64,000 nucleotides of DNA. It comes from Scatophagus argus. Its lineage: Eukaryota > Chordata > Actinopteri > Scatophagidae. Under the pieces are notes generated by a model. It had not been told where the DNA came from. It saw only the letters and a program-made list of their open reading frames with translations, and did no database searches. The position numbers and the translations under genes were made by a program. Location of the stretch: the NCBI RefSeq assembly GCF_020382885.2, contig NC_058501.1, positions 13,675,501 through 13,739,500 of the forward strand, given 5' to 3'. This document shows positions 15,985 to 27,684 of the stretch, one piece after another. Numbering within the stretch: position 1 is the stretch's first letter; each line of letters begins with the position of its first letter.

Positions 15985-16492
15985 GGAAATGAAGAAATGG
16001 CAATGAAGGAAAACATTTTGCCTATTTGCTTATTCAGAGTTAGATGACAAAACTGGTACATCTCTCACATTCGTGCAGTAAATATGAAGCAGCCTGCTTG
16101 TTAACACAGCTTAGCACAAAGACTGAAAAATACGAGCCTAGCTGTCCAAAAGCAACAACAGCCACCTACTAGCACCTAATTCTCTGAAGTCTCCCTTCCT
16201 CAGTCTTGCAACCGATCCCAGCCAAGAAATAGTCTGGCACATTACTGCCCATAAAATTGGACATTGTTGTTTTCACACTTCGACTATTGTGAAGATTAAA
16301 CAAACAAGATGCAACACGTTGATGAGGGAGTTTTAGAGATGCTAGTAGGTGAATTTTGTTACCTTTGAACAGAGCCAGGCTTACCGTTTTCCATTGTTTC
16401 CATATTTTTAAGTTAAGCTAAGATAACAGACTGCTTTATGTAGCTTAATATTTATCATATGAACATATACATATAATATACTAAACTAATAT
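15985..16492. repeat. Palindromic teleost MITE-like element, both arms present
   Basis: The left arm (about 16015-16165) reads through agttagatgacaaaactgg, aaatatgaagc, cagcttagcacaaagactg and cacctactagcacc. The right arm (about 16335-16470) carries the reverse complement of the same consensus: gctagtaggtgaattttgt, acctttgaacagagccagg and ttaagctaag. The unit is therefore a long imperfect inverted repeat around a unique centre with 'agccaagaaatagtctggcac'. This matches a very common acanthomorph repeat I recognise. Other copies in the window are near 18.12-18.48, 51.23-51.67 and 58.03-58.18 kb. Confidence 0.7.
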
Positions 16493-16496
16493 TTTA

Positions 16497-16942
16497 AAGG
16501 CATAATATGCAGCAAATGTCAGTTGCTGTTTGAAAACCAGACAGTGTTGGCCTTTCCTCTCCAGCTCAACTGGAACTAAACCGTGAATGGAGAGAGGGAC
16601 CAGCATAAGCAAGAACAAAGCAGTAAATCGTAAAAATAAGTCATTACTTTCTGTTTCTTTCAGAGCAGTTATTTCCTGAAGCACACGCATGCCCACACCT
16701 CTGCACAACCATGCAGGAAGGTGCCACATATCTGGATTTTTCAGAAATTCAGCCAAAGTGTAGGTTTGATCCTTTCTGCTGTTGACCTCTCTGATCCACA
16801 TTTGTGTACCTCTGCCCTGATCTGCTCACACAGACAGAGCAGAGACGTGTAGTCTAGTGGGTCATAAGTGATGACTGAAATGACTGTATGAATCTATATA
16901 TTGTTTTGTTTTTTTAGAGGAAATACCTGCATATTATGCCTT
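16497..16942. mobile_element. 446-bp non-autonomous DNA transposon with 16-bp perfect terminal inverted repeats
   Basis: The left end AAGGCATAATATGCAG (16497-16512) is repeated as an exact reverse complement at the right end (16927-16942). No transposase is encoded. A minus-strand frame of 106 codons inside (16481-16801) is probably accidental. A target-site duplication is not clear: the flanks are ttttaa on the left and gaagtc on the right. The element abuts the palindromic element to its left, suggesting nested or adjacent insertion. The family name is unknown to me. Confidence 0.65.
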
Positions 16943-17950
16943 GAAGTCAAGTGGCAGATTTACTGTAATTACGATCTTCTATAATACAAGTAGGCATTGT
17001 TTTTTTCCAGAAACCTATTTCTAGATTTCACTTACATATGTGGGATCTGGATACAGACTGACATCTTCTGTGTAGTTACCACATGAATATGAGGGCCATA
17101 AACAATAGCAAGACTCTTAGTGCACTTTTCAGCAAGTAGACAGCTGAACAGTATCTTATCCTTGAGCGGTGAGAACGTTGCCGTAAATCTCTCTGTCACT
17201 GCACAGCTGCTGATTGTCTGCTCTCATCGAATGCAACTCAACAAAGCACCTAATTCAGTCTGCTGACCTTTCACTCTTTCTCTCTCTCACAGCTGTACGC
17301 CTTGAACTTAAGATCTACTCCATATCCAATCAGGATTCAGCCCCTTAAACCCTACATTTCCCCCTCTTTGGCTACAGGAAATAGGCCCATCTGCAATCAA
17401 ATCCCATGTCAGGTTTGCACAGGTCTGGATGCAAGACTTTTCCCTTGAATGCAGAGTGATTGCTTTCTGGGTCCTGGGATTCTAAAGCTTTTCTTCCTCA
17501 GCCAAAAGTACTATGACCATGACCCATTCCAACTTAGCTGGGCCAAAAACAGCTCCATGCCATCTGAAGGCTAAATACTCATTGCATAGGCTCCATTTTG
17601 AGCGCATGGCGGGACTATCCAGGTCTTGAGTATTGCCTGCCTGCCATCTGGAAAATAACAGCTTTAAGCAGGTCCTGCCAGTAATTACCCTGCAAACTCT
17701 GAACAAAGGCACAGGACACATTGTGGTGAAATCTGGATAACTGATGGAGACAGGCCACAGCAACTGCCACAGTGCCCCAAGGAGAAAACAGACTAGTTTT
17801 GGCTCAAAACATTTAGGTCAGGTTTGATCATTTGGAGTTGAGTTTGATGAGGTAAAGAGGAAAATAATACTAAAGGAAAAGCCGCAATAGCCTGTGTCTT
17901 TGTTAGTTGTTTTGTACTAACAGAGAATGATTTTCTCAATTTCTCAATTT

Positions 17951-17995
17951 CTCAGTTTCCTGCGGGATCAATAAAGTTCTTATCTTATCTTATCT
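17951..17995 (+). repeat. Retroposon 3' tail with a TTATC repeat
   Basis: The sequence cctgcgggatcaataaagtt followed by TTATC repeats is the characteristic 3' end of non-LTR retroposon copies in fish genomes. Only the tail is recognisable, which suggests a 5'-truncated insertion. It resembles the tail at 10.33 kb in the opposite orientation. Confidence 0.55.
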
Positions 17996-18117
17996 GATAC
18001 CTGGCCCCATGGCTGCACATAAACTCTAACACGAGTAAGAGTTACAGGTGCAGCATGTATGGTTTTCAGGTTTATAGAACAGACATTTCACAATTACATG
18101 GACAGTAATTTAGAGAT

Positions 18118-18478
18118 TAAAGGGTTAACTTTGAGAGTTAGATAGTGAAATTGATACCACTCTCATATATTACGTGCAGTAAATACAAAGCTACAGCTAG
18201 CAGGTGGTTAAATTGGATGTGGATGTTTAAATTGGCAAGGTTTATACTTTTCAGCTTTTCAGGACAGCAAAAATGTTATCTCTGTTTTTAACAATGATTC
18301 AGATGTCCTCTTCCTCTTGGCAGGATTTCTGCTCCTGACTTTAGACGTGGCCTTTTGGAACAACTGTAAATATTTTTTGCCTTCCATTGTGTGTTGGACA
18401 ACACATCATATGAAGTTATTTTCAAGCATAAACCAAATGAGTGTACATTTCCCAAAATGTCAGACTATTCCTTTACTC
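18118..18478. repeat. Palindromic MITE-like element, ends only
   Basis: The left end (about 18128-18210) reads gagagttagatagtg, gataccactctcat and aaatacaaagctacagctagcaggtgg. The right end (about 18435-18478) reads catttcccaaaatgtcagac and tattccttta, which is the known terminus. The interior does not follow the family consensus, so this is a diverged or internally replaced copy of the element at 16.0 kb. Confidence 0.5.
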
Positions 18479-20169
18479 ATGCTGGAGGCAAACTACAGGA
18501 TGTATAACATATGTCTCTGACTTAATTTAAATCAAAGCCACCTCTGTTTGTACTCAGGACAGCTTTTCCTCAAGTAGACAGCTTTATATTTGCCATGAAA
18601 TACTTGCTGGGTGTGAAAATTTGTTTCCATATCTTGCTTACCACACATTGGTATAAAGCACTGAAAAACCACAACCACTCCCTTGGTTTGAAGCCCTGCC
18701 TGGACCTGACAAAACATCAAACTGATTTACATTGTCCATCCTCCAAAATGTCCTTTTCAATTAGAATCCTATAAGGGACTAATCTGGAAAGCATTAGTCA
18801 GTGAGTCTTGAAAATAAATTGTTTGCAGCTGAGAGTAAAAAGTGGAGGAGGGGAAACTCAGAGGGGGTAACAAGTGGCAAAGTGAAATGCCATGTTTAGG
18901 CTGATGCACAGGAAACAGGCTCTTACCAGCCAGGAAATGAAGTGGCAAGCACAGGCTGGCTTAGACGAGTCTTTTTAGTGTGGAGACACCAGGGCTCCAG
19001 CTTTTGTCCACACACAGCCAATAGTAAACAGCGCTGTGATGTTTTTAAAAGACTTTAAGTGCTTGGGGTGGCTCAGTGGTATGGTGCAATGAGGTCTTCA
19101 GTTTCTCAGACCCACAGATTCCTCTTCCCCTTGCTGTCTCTGAGGGGGAGCCAAGTATATGGACACGATGTGAAAGAGCTGAAACAAATTTATGTGCAAG
19201 TGAGGAAAGCGACTTCTCTGACTTATGTTTTACTGTCAACATGCGTAGCTATTTAAGAGTAGTTCAAAATATATATGGTATAGATTTTACATTTTTGTCC
19301 CTAGATACGCATGTTCTTTTCTTTCCATTTACTGAATTCCCACTGTTTTTCCTGAAACCCACAAAGAAGAAAGATACCTGGGATGATGGTGGATAAACTC
19401 TATCACCCCAGCATAACTTTGGCTGAATTTCCTTAGGAACAGCTGAAGGTATAATCATGCTCTTCTCAAGATGAGGAGATGTCCATTAAATAAAATATTC
19501 TATGATTTTTGAATGCTGTTAGATTGTCAGTTCATGATGGCAGCATTATGAATCCTTGTTTGTTCTGATTTAAGAAATTAACAAAAATTAAAATCAATAC
19601 TCTGAATCCTTTTTATTAAAAGTTACTCCACATCTTTTTATTTTTAAACTGTTCAAAAGAAACTCCAGTCACCAGTTTCCCACACTGTTCACCAGGAATG
19701 CTACTGAACAGTACAACACATAAATCACTTGCATGAAGGACCAACAAAACAAAATAAACAGACGTTATGCTTATACTCTATAAAGACATCACGGATGAAG
19801 GCTAGTGTTACAGTGGGTCCCTGACAGTGTGTAGCGTGGTTAACTTGACACAGGGCGATGAAGGGCCACAGCTGCCAGACTCAGCCTTGGCTGGTACAAA
19901 AAAACCTGGAACGTTGGAATCTGAATACTTTAAGAGTCTAAAATACTGACATCAGTTAATCCTCAAACCACAGGGAAGTCAGTTGTCTTGAGTTTTGAAA
20001 GTTTGAAAGCTACAAGCAGGCGAGAGGCGGAGTACATCCTCATCACGGATTTCATGGTAATCTCTCAATCGCTGAGATACACAGTCACATACAGTATATC
20101 TGTGTGTTCCCTATTGATTGCCAATGCTACATGACCACACCATCCATGGTTCAATTCTGTGTTTACTGT

Positions 20170-20300
20170 TTTCTTTAGAGCAAAAATCTGGGATCATCAA
20201 AATCAGCGAGACTCATCCTCTTGGGACCATGAATGTTTATACAAAATTTCATGAGAACCCATCACCTAAAGGTTGTTGGGATATTTCACGGCCAAACAAA
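20170..20300 (+). repeat. Fragment of a common teleost interspersed repeat
   Basis: The phrases ctcatcctcttgggaccatg, tgtttatacaaaatttcatg and gttgttgggatatttc match a high-copy fish repeat ('...ggaccatgaatgtctgtaccaaatttcatggcaatcc...'). Only part of the unit is present. A segment of what I believe is the same family is at 48.6-48.77 kb. Confidence 0.5.
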
Positions 20301-21492
20301 CAAAATAAACAGAAATCAATTGCATAATCTGAAGAATAATACATATACAGAATTATGGAACTACATTAGTATATTTTCAGAGTGTTTCTTTAGTCAGAGA
20401 GAAGAGAGAATGACGGGGAACTGAGGCCCATGTAGACAGCAATTTCCCATTTGTATTAACATGTTCGAAGGTCAGAGCTGGCTGGATGCCTACACAAACC
20501 CAGTGCTGTTTCTCTCCAATGTAAAGGACCACCTCTGTATGAGGACCTGCCACGATGATGGCGAGGAATGATTCATACCATGAAGCTCAGGGCTAAGTTG
20601 AAGTCAGTATAAACAATTGCAATTGAGTTAATGTATTCTGAGCGTGTGTGTGTGTGTGTGAAAGAGAAATGAGAAATACTGCTGTCTGTCTGAGCTGGGA
20701 TTTGAGCTGGTGTACATGTTTGCAGGGTTTATAATTTCATCTCACGGGCAAACAGTTATGATTCAGTGTTGGGGGGACCTGAGCTGCTCTGCTTTGACAT
20801 TCATGTGGGGCTGGCCGTGGAACACTTGGTGATAATGGTGCGTTAAGGCAATTCAAGCTAAACACCGTAGCACTGTGATGGAGCTCTAAGAGACAAGTGA
20901 CGAACATTTGCACTCTCAGTAGATTATCAGAGTCTGCACATGCATCATTCTGCACGGTGAAGCTCAAACATTAAGCTGTGGAAATGAGTAGAAAAAACAT
21001 ACTTTTGACAGGAGGGGGACTTCAATAGTTGGTAATGATGTCCGAAATACCGTCACTCTTCTTAATGTAACTAAGAAGTACTTATTATTTGCTCCTGCAG
21101 CTAGGATTTATTGGCTGTGTCACTTTTGCACTCCTTCATCTCAGTTGTGGTTGTTTCCATCTGTTTGGGGGGAGGTTAGAAGTTGACTGGCAGAGGTTCT
21201 GCTCTCTGAGAGTTAGTGGCTCCAGCGGCTCGCTGGAGGGGCTTGTTTCTATCAGGGGTGAAAAACCCGCCCGTCCATCACCCTGATGGAGCTGACAGCC
21301 ATTCAGCAAAACCAGAGGAGTTCCTGCCAACAATCAAAGGGCTTTTCATTGAAGGAATCCAGCTCTGGCCTGTCATCAGGGAGAGGCGTTCCCAGCTGTC
21401 AGCAGGACTGGGGGGATACTCTGAGTACCGCCTCCCTTTTTTCAAAGTCTCTGGTCAAATCCACTGGCATTGGTCAAGAGCACATGCTCCAC

Positions 21493-21502
21493 CCTCTCTC
21501 TT

Positions 21503-21535
<33 letters not shown>

Positions 21536-21536
21536 G

Positions 21537-21572
<36 letters not shown>

Positions 21573-21578
21573 TCTCTT

Positions 21579-21631
<53 letters not shown>

Positions 21632-21682
21632 CTCTCTGTCTCTCTCCCTCTCTCTCTGTTTCTCTCTCTCTCTCTCTCTCTC
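21493..21682. repeat. 190-bp CT/AG microsatellite, slightly interrupted
   Basis: A pyrimidine-only plus strand of CT units is broken by a few G or T interruptions (TTTG, TGTG, TCCC). It creates long stop-free frames on both strands (Leu-Ser and Arg-Glu repeats) that are artefacts. A homopurine-homopyrimidine mirror repeat of this length can form triplex DNA in principle. Confidence 0.95.
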
Positions 21683-24659
21683 ACTTCCCTTAAAAGTCAG
21701 TTTTTCACCTAATTCAGCTGTTCTCAACAATGCAATTCATTGTTTGTGGAGCTTTTACTGCTTACATATGAGGCTTTATTATTTTCAGTGTTCCATTCAA
21801 TATGATTTCAACATTCATTTTTAATGAAAATACTGTTCTCTTGCTCCCCAGTAATGTCAGTGCTCTAATTCACCACTTGAGGGAGGCAGCAGCATGGATG
21901 AGAAACCTGTTTGGAGATATTTGCAGACAAATGATCACATACTTCTCCTGACCATATTAATGCATCCAATTTCTTATAAAACTTAAAATGCTTTTGTGTT
22001 GACTTGAAAATCTTTCATTTGATTCTGCCTGATTTTTTTTTTAATTTTCCTTTACCTTTTCCAGTTACCTTTGCTTAGTGAAGTTATTTTTTTGTTTGTG
22101 TGTTTGTTTTTCAAATGAAATTATTTGGGCTGCAAGTATTGGCATCTTCATTGATCATTATTCTAATGGTTATTTTTTTTGATTACATTCTGTTACTAAA
22201 TTAAAATGTGAAAATGACCATCACAGTTTCCCATGGCTCCAGAAGTCCCAGTAGTTCACAGTTCAAAGATATTCAGTTTAAAGGGGTTTAAAACGAGGGA
22301 AAGCAGCAAGACTTCACATTATAGGACCTGATATTTTTATTAACTGGCATTTCTGTGTGAAAAATGATTCACTTTTTAATTTTAGCTCTAATAAAATTAC
22401 TAGTGAAAAGTATTTTTTTGTAAAAAAAAAAAACCCAAAAAACTGCTCATTTATCAAATCTCTAAATGTAAGTTTAAAAATAAAACACTTAGATGAAACA
22501 ATTTGTTTTTTATTTCAGTTCCACTTGCAGTAAAGTCTTCATGCAAGAAGTGGCTTGCTGTTGCAATTGTTTGCTTAAAACTCTTCCAATGTGATCCTGA
22601 CAGTGTGAGCTTCTTTGAGCAAAGCGATGTGATGTTGTTCAAAGTCTTCAAGATCACCGTATTTATTAAGAGTGCAAGTCTGGTGAATTATGATCATTAA
22701 AATACACACACAACAAATATCAACAAGCTATTGTAACATTTCTGTAGCACAGTGTCAGACTACAGCCCTGTCTGATGCTTCACTGGGTCTGCTATTACAT
22801 AACCAGTGAACCGCCTGCATGAATCAATTATTCAGCTCCATGTCATAACACTGAGGATGCTTTGATTATGACAGACAGCCAGACAAGGCAGAGCAGTAAA
22901 TGGCAAAGAGAAAACACGCACCAATCTCCACTGAGTCTGTGGCTTCATCATGTGACTGCTGAGGGAGAGCACCTTCAAATAAGATGTGTATCTCCGCTGT
23001 ACTCAGTGACTGCATGGATGCTTTTAAAAACAGCCTTCGGCAGCTGGGGAGTCGGCGCAAGCCTGTTGTGCACAAGTAAATGTCTGTAAGTCTTTCCACA
23101 TGGGATTCACAGTGTGCCGCGGTCATTCCAGGTCAGACAAAGGAGGGCAGATATATTTTCTACTTTGTCAAATGTATTTCATGCATGTTTCATCACTTGT
23201 AAGCCCCATCCAGGCAGGTCCTGACTGACTACAGTGGTTGGTCCAAAGGTTAAACAGTAAAGTAAATCTTGATTTATTTGTCAGATTAATCAGCCATAAG
23301 CATCTGTTCTGGACAACTTATCTCATGACCCAGAGTCAGAGAAAAAATTAAATAATGATGAGCTGTAAATGTTCAAAGGCCTCTTTTTTTTTTTTTTTTG
23401 GCCTTGCACTCAGGGATGAAGAACAGCTCTAGTCACGTCCACAGTAAATCAGGAGGTTAAAACCCATCATACTTTATAATGACAGTGTGTCCTTCACTTC
23501 TTTTGTACATTCTCTGTTAAGTTCTGGCTCTGCATAACGATGATTCAAGACTCTTGCTGATTCTGGTTTGTTTCTGACTGTACAACGTGAACACTGTAAT
23601 CTCTTAATGCACATGTTTTATTGCAATAAACAGATTATTTGAGCTATTGTGAAACCTCTTCTGTTCAATCACACATATCTGGTCAACAAAAACAAACAAA
23701 CTATGGAGTATGCTTTCAGCATTTGTTCACATAATGTAGGAAGTTTACATGGGCAGATAATCATCATATGTATAACAATGTAAACAGTTTACTTAGCGCA
23801 AAGACAGTCCTGCTAATGCGATGATCAAAAGCCCCTGAACAGCTGCTTAATGGACGTCAGGATGAGACAGTTTTATCAAATGCAGCTCGGGTTCGCTAAT
23901 AATCCTGCTTTCAAGTTGTTTGTAATGATTAACGCAAGCAGATGTTTACAGTAAATGTGCCGAACATGAATTGAAAGGCAAGTAATTACATTAGCATCTG
24001 CATAAATCACAAGTTTGCTTTTATTTAAAACAGTGAAAAGATAGTCAGAAGGTGTTTTCTGCCACCATTCAGTAAGTGTTTTTTTTTTTTTCTTAATCAA
24101 GCTCTAACCTTCATGATGTCCTGGTGAATACGTTTTTATTGAAGCCATCACACTGATGCCTGCCAGTGCTCTGTTTATACATATATAAAATCATAATAGA
24201 GCGTTAGTGTTGTATCATAAAAAATATATGTACATAATAAAATAAATAATCATGAGGAGAACAAAGTTATTCCTGGTACTTTAGTATTGAGAGAATGTAT
24301 TAATATTCATAGTCTACTTCACACTATTACATTTGCATGGCTTTGCTCGCCACAATCTAGTTTCTAAAAATGGATACAGGACATTTCCTCAGCACTTACG
24401 GAGCATTAGTGAAAGAGTGATCTCATTACTGTGATTATGTTTTGCATGCGGTGTTTGATGTCTTCACTTTATTCTCAGAGGTTATTGCGGATTGTTCAGT
24501 TTCTGTTTTCTGCCTCCATCAAAAATGCAATCACTCAGTGTGCAAACAAGGTGCATGGATACCTTAGCGGTCTGCATCTGTTTATCACTGTGTACATATA
24601 GTGCAGTATGTCAGACTGAAGAGGAGCGAAAGACATTGTGTTGGCTGTGAGGGTGATAA

Positions 24660-24733
24660 AACAGAAAAAACAGAAGAGGAGAGAGAGGGAGAAGGAGAGA
24701 GAGATGGGAGGGGGGGGGGAGTAGGGAGAGATC
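24660..24733. repeat. Purine-rich low-complexity tract with a G run
   Basis: The plus strand is almost entirely A and G (agaagaggagagagagggag ... gagggggggggga), ending in a run of about ten G. It is a low-complexity tract within the desert. No gene is associated with it. Confidence 0.8.
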
Positions 24734-26878
24734 AAAGACTGTGGCAGAGCCAGGCCCTGTATCAAAAATGAGGTTGGAAGGCTCTCCCTCCTCTCTCCAT
24801 CCTGCTCTCCCCTGATCATCGACCCTGAGGAGAATAAACTCAATCCATGTTAAATTATAGATTAAGGCCCGGCACTGGCAATGGTTTGGCAGCTGGCGGC
24901 TGTATGTGTGTTGAGCTGGAGTTTTACACACTGCTGCTGCTGCTACTGTTGCCTCACCTCGCTGCCTTATTAAAATCAACATCAAACGCTCTCCTCAGAT
25001 GAATAACGGGATTTAAAAGAGACTGTATGAATATGTAAAAATTCTCTTGACAATGGCCTCTCTGAGAGGCTGTGGCTGTGTTTTGTTCGGACTCTCTGCT
25101 TCGTGGATGAGTTAACCTATAGCATAACTTTTCAGATCACGGGGAGGTTTGGGGGGGATGTCACCCCCCTTGTTAGCAAGATGACAAAAATGCATCCAGA
25201 ATCTTTGTCCCTGAATGGTAGCCTAGCTGTGCTGTGCTTTGATAAATCCATGGTGCTGTCCATGGAGATAAAGTAGATTAAAGTACACTGAGAAAAAGTG
25301 TATTTGGGCTTTTTCATTAGCATTAGCATTCATTCATTTTCATATTCTTTGACCTATACTATAAACACTCAGTTCTATGTTATAATGTAGCCTATATACT
25401 CTATACAACAGTGTCACTTTCATGACCAAAGAAACCGGTAGCAACATGTACGTGTCTGTCTGTAACAAAATGGGGTTAGGATTCTCACCCCAACACCGAA
25501 CATCAGGCTGTCATCTCCTTGTCATAAATTAATGAATCACTGGCTGGTATTATCTAATAGAAATTTGAAATGTCTTTTTGCTCTGCACTTTGTTCTTAAT
25601 CTATTTCAAACAGATGGTATTTCAGTCACAAAAAGCTATCTATATCCATATCCACAGAGACTGAGGTGTGACACAAACAGTTTGGCTTTGAAGTCTTCCA
25701 TCACTCTTATTCTTGTCTTGCACACCAACAGACATGAAATGAGAAAAACCATTTCCAACTTCAAGTCATGATAATAGGTAAAGACAAACAGTATGTGATA
25801 AGTACTGTTGTACGACAACCACTGAGCTGCATGGCGCAAATCACCTGCATCACCTGTATTTTCTTTATTTTGTCACTCACTTTGTGACTGTTACAACCTT
25901 TTCACATCATCAGGAGAGAAATCCAACTCACAGTCTGCTGCAAGTGCCTCCCTAAAGTATCAGTACAGGCATTACAGTTCTGTCAGTAAACCTGAATATA
26001 ATCTACTCTCTGCTCTATAATATTACATTGGTTAAGTGAACAATAGCCATGAAAATGTTGCATGACTTTTGTTACATGTATGAATCACAAGTTACAACAA
26101 CAACAACCACCAGTTTCCACGCCACAGCATTTTATTCCCAAAACCAGCTGGAGATCAATTTACTCCCTTTTACCTGAAATGTAGCAATTTTTTAATCTTC
26201 TCTAAGAATGTATTTTTAGTGGACGGTGTATAAATAGCAGAAGAAAATGCCAATTGTACATAAATATAGTAAGTCCGGTGTATGAAAAATAATGAAAGTA
26301 TAATTTTGGTAAAGTCTGTGATCCAAAATAGAAATCTTTATCTGTTCTTAACAATAATAGAGCAGCAACAATATTCTTACGTAACAACACTTAGTATTTC
26401 CCTTACAGCGATTTCATGCAAAGCGAATCTCATAGGGCAGTCAAAGGCATCGAGATAATGTCCAGTGTCAACATCAAACGTGATACATGCATTTTCAATA
26501 TATTCAGCATGCATACATAATACTCTGATGAGTCTTAAACACCAGAAACAAATGGATACATGTACACACACTCTGCTTTAAAAGAGCCTTAAAACTTTAA
26601 TTCAGGCATTTTTAAATGCTGTACAACGATGAAGCCTTCTAAAGGCATAGTTCATCTTTTGTCCTTCTGACAAACTGATGATTTTCATGCTGCTGTCTGC
26701 AGTTTAAAGATATACTGAACAATAAATTTAACTTTACTTTGCTCTGCTAATGCATATGTACCACTCTCATCCTGAGGGCTTACTACAATACATTGTACAT
26801 AACAATTACATTTACATGTGGGCACATGTAAACAGAAAACTAAACTATATCTTTACTGTAAGTTTTTTTCAGACACAT

Positions 26879-26906
26879 AAGACACACACACATACACACA
26901 CGCACA

Positions 26907-26942
<36 letters not shown>

Positions 26943-26950
26943 CACACACA
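26879..26950. repeat. AC microsatellite
   Basis: The tract is composed of CACACA units with interruptions (tacaca, cgcaca, aaacac), with a pure stretch of about 30 bp near 26910-26940. Confidence 0.95.
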
Positions 26951-27578
26951 AACATCAGCCTGAGGAGTTTATCAGTGACCTTCCTTACAAAATCAGTACC
27001 CTAACATTTAGTCTCTCACATTTATCTGCCTCATTACAAGGTTTTTGTATAAATTTGGCAATTTACATAACTGATATCACACACACATGCAATTCAACAA
27101 GCTAACGACCAAAGGCTCAGGTAACCTACAAACACTGAAAACAATGCCATGCAGGATTTGCAATTGAGGTAAGACAGCCTCTCAGTAAGGAACATTCAGG
27201 AACAAGATCATGCTCCAGTCTACATTCAACATGGCAATTTATGTGACAGAGAGAAATCACAGTGATTCCTTTTTGTGATGTAAAGGCATTCCAATGGGCT
27301 TGTGGCTTTGAGGCAGTTCCCATTGCAAAACATTACAGTAATAAGTGGCCCTCTTTGGTTTCAACAGTAGTCCTTCATTCTTATACATTTCAGAAATGAA
27401 AAGCTTCCAAATAGATAGATAGATAGAAAAGGCAGGGTGTGGGGTGGGGTGGGGGGGTTGACTGCCCTTTAAATAGAGTTTGATTTACAGGAATTATTCA
27501 TGTTCCTGAGTTTAACACAGTGACACTTTGGGCAATGTGCACAGCAGATGAAATCTGCATTTCATTCACCCAAATTTT

Positions 27579-27584
27579 TTTATT
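27579..27584 (-). terminator. pde11al: Candidate polyadenylation signal of pde11al
   Basis: The minus-strand AATAAA (plus tttatt) lies about 100 nt beyond the pde11al stop codon at 27685-27687, inside an A-rich context. It is well placed for a short 3' UTR. Alternative signals further downstream are possible. Confidence 0.5.
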
Positions 27585-27684
27585 TTTTAAATCTTGTTAG
27601 GGTAGTGCACGTGTTAGAAAATCACAGGGTATGGGAAGAGCCCCATGTGAGACAGATAAATCTATATATAACACTTTGCTTGCT

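Larger units (their letters stand above)
9921..27578. other. Gene desert between cbx3 and pde11al
   Basis: About 17.5 kb with no recognisable exon, tRNA or known microRNA hairpin. Open frames here are short, lack splice support and match nothing I know. Contents are the repeats listed separately, many A/T-rich runs, and a few stretches of mixed composition (for example 24.82-25.07 kb and 15.05-15.25 kb) that could be conserved non-coding elements but cannot be tested here. In mammals the corresponding interval carries NPVF, MIR148A, NFE2L3 and HNRNPA2B1. I looked for LPXRF-amide peptide coding, RRM domains and the miR-148 mature sequence and found none. Confidence 0.6.

Noticed and set aside
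16481..16801. 106-codon minus-strand frame
   Set aside because: It lies within and across the end of the 446-bp TIR element and has no similarity to a transposase or host protein.
19076..19396. 106-codon plus-strand frame at the start of which 'ggggtggctcagtggtatgg' resembles a tRNA A box
   Set aside because: No B box follows at the right distance and no protein similarity is apparent. At best it is a decayed SINE head.
21442..21824. Long frames of Leu-Ser and Arg-Glu repeats
   Set aside because: They are direct products of the CT microsatellite, which is stop-free in several frames on both strands.
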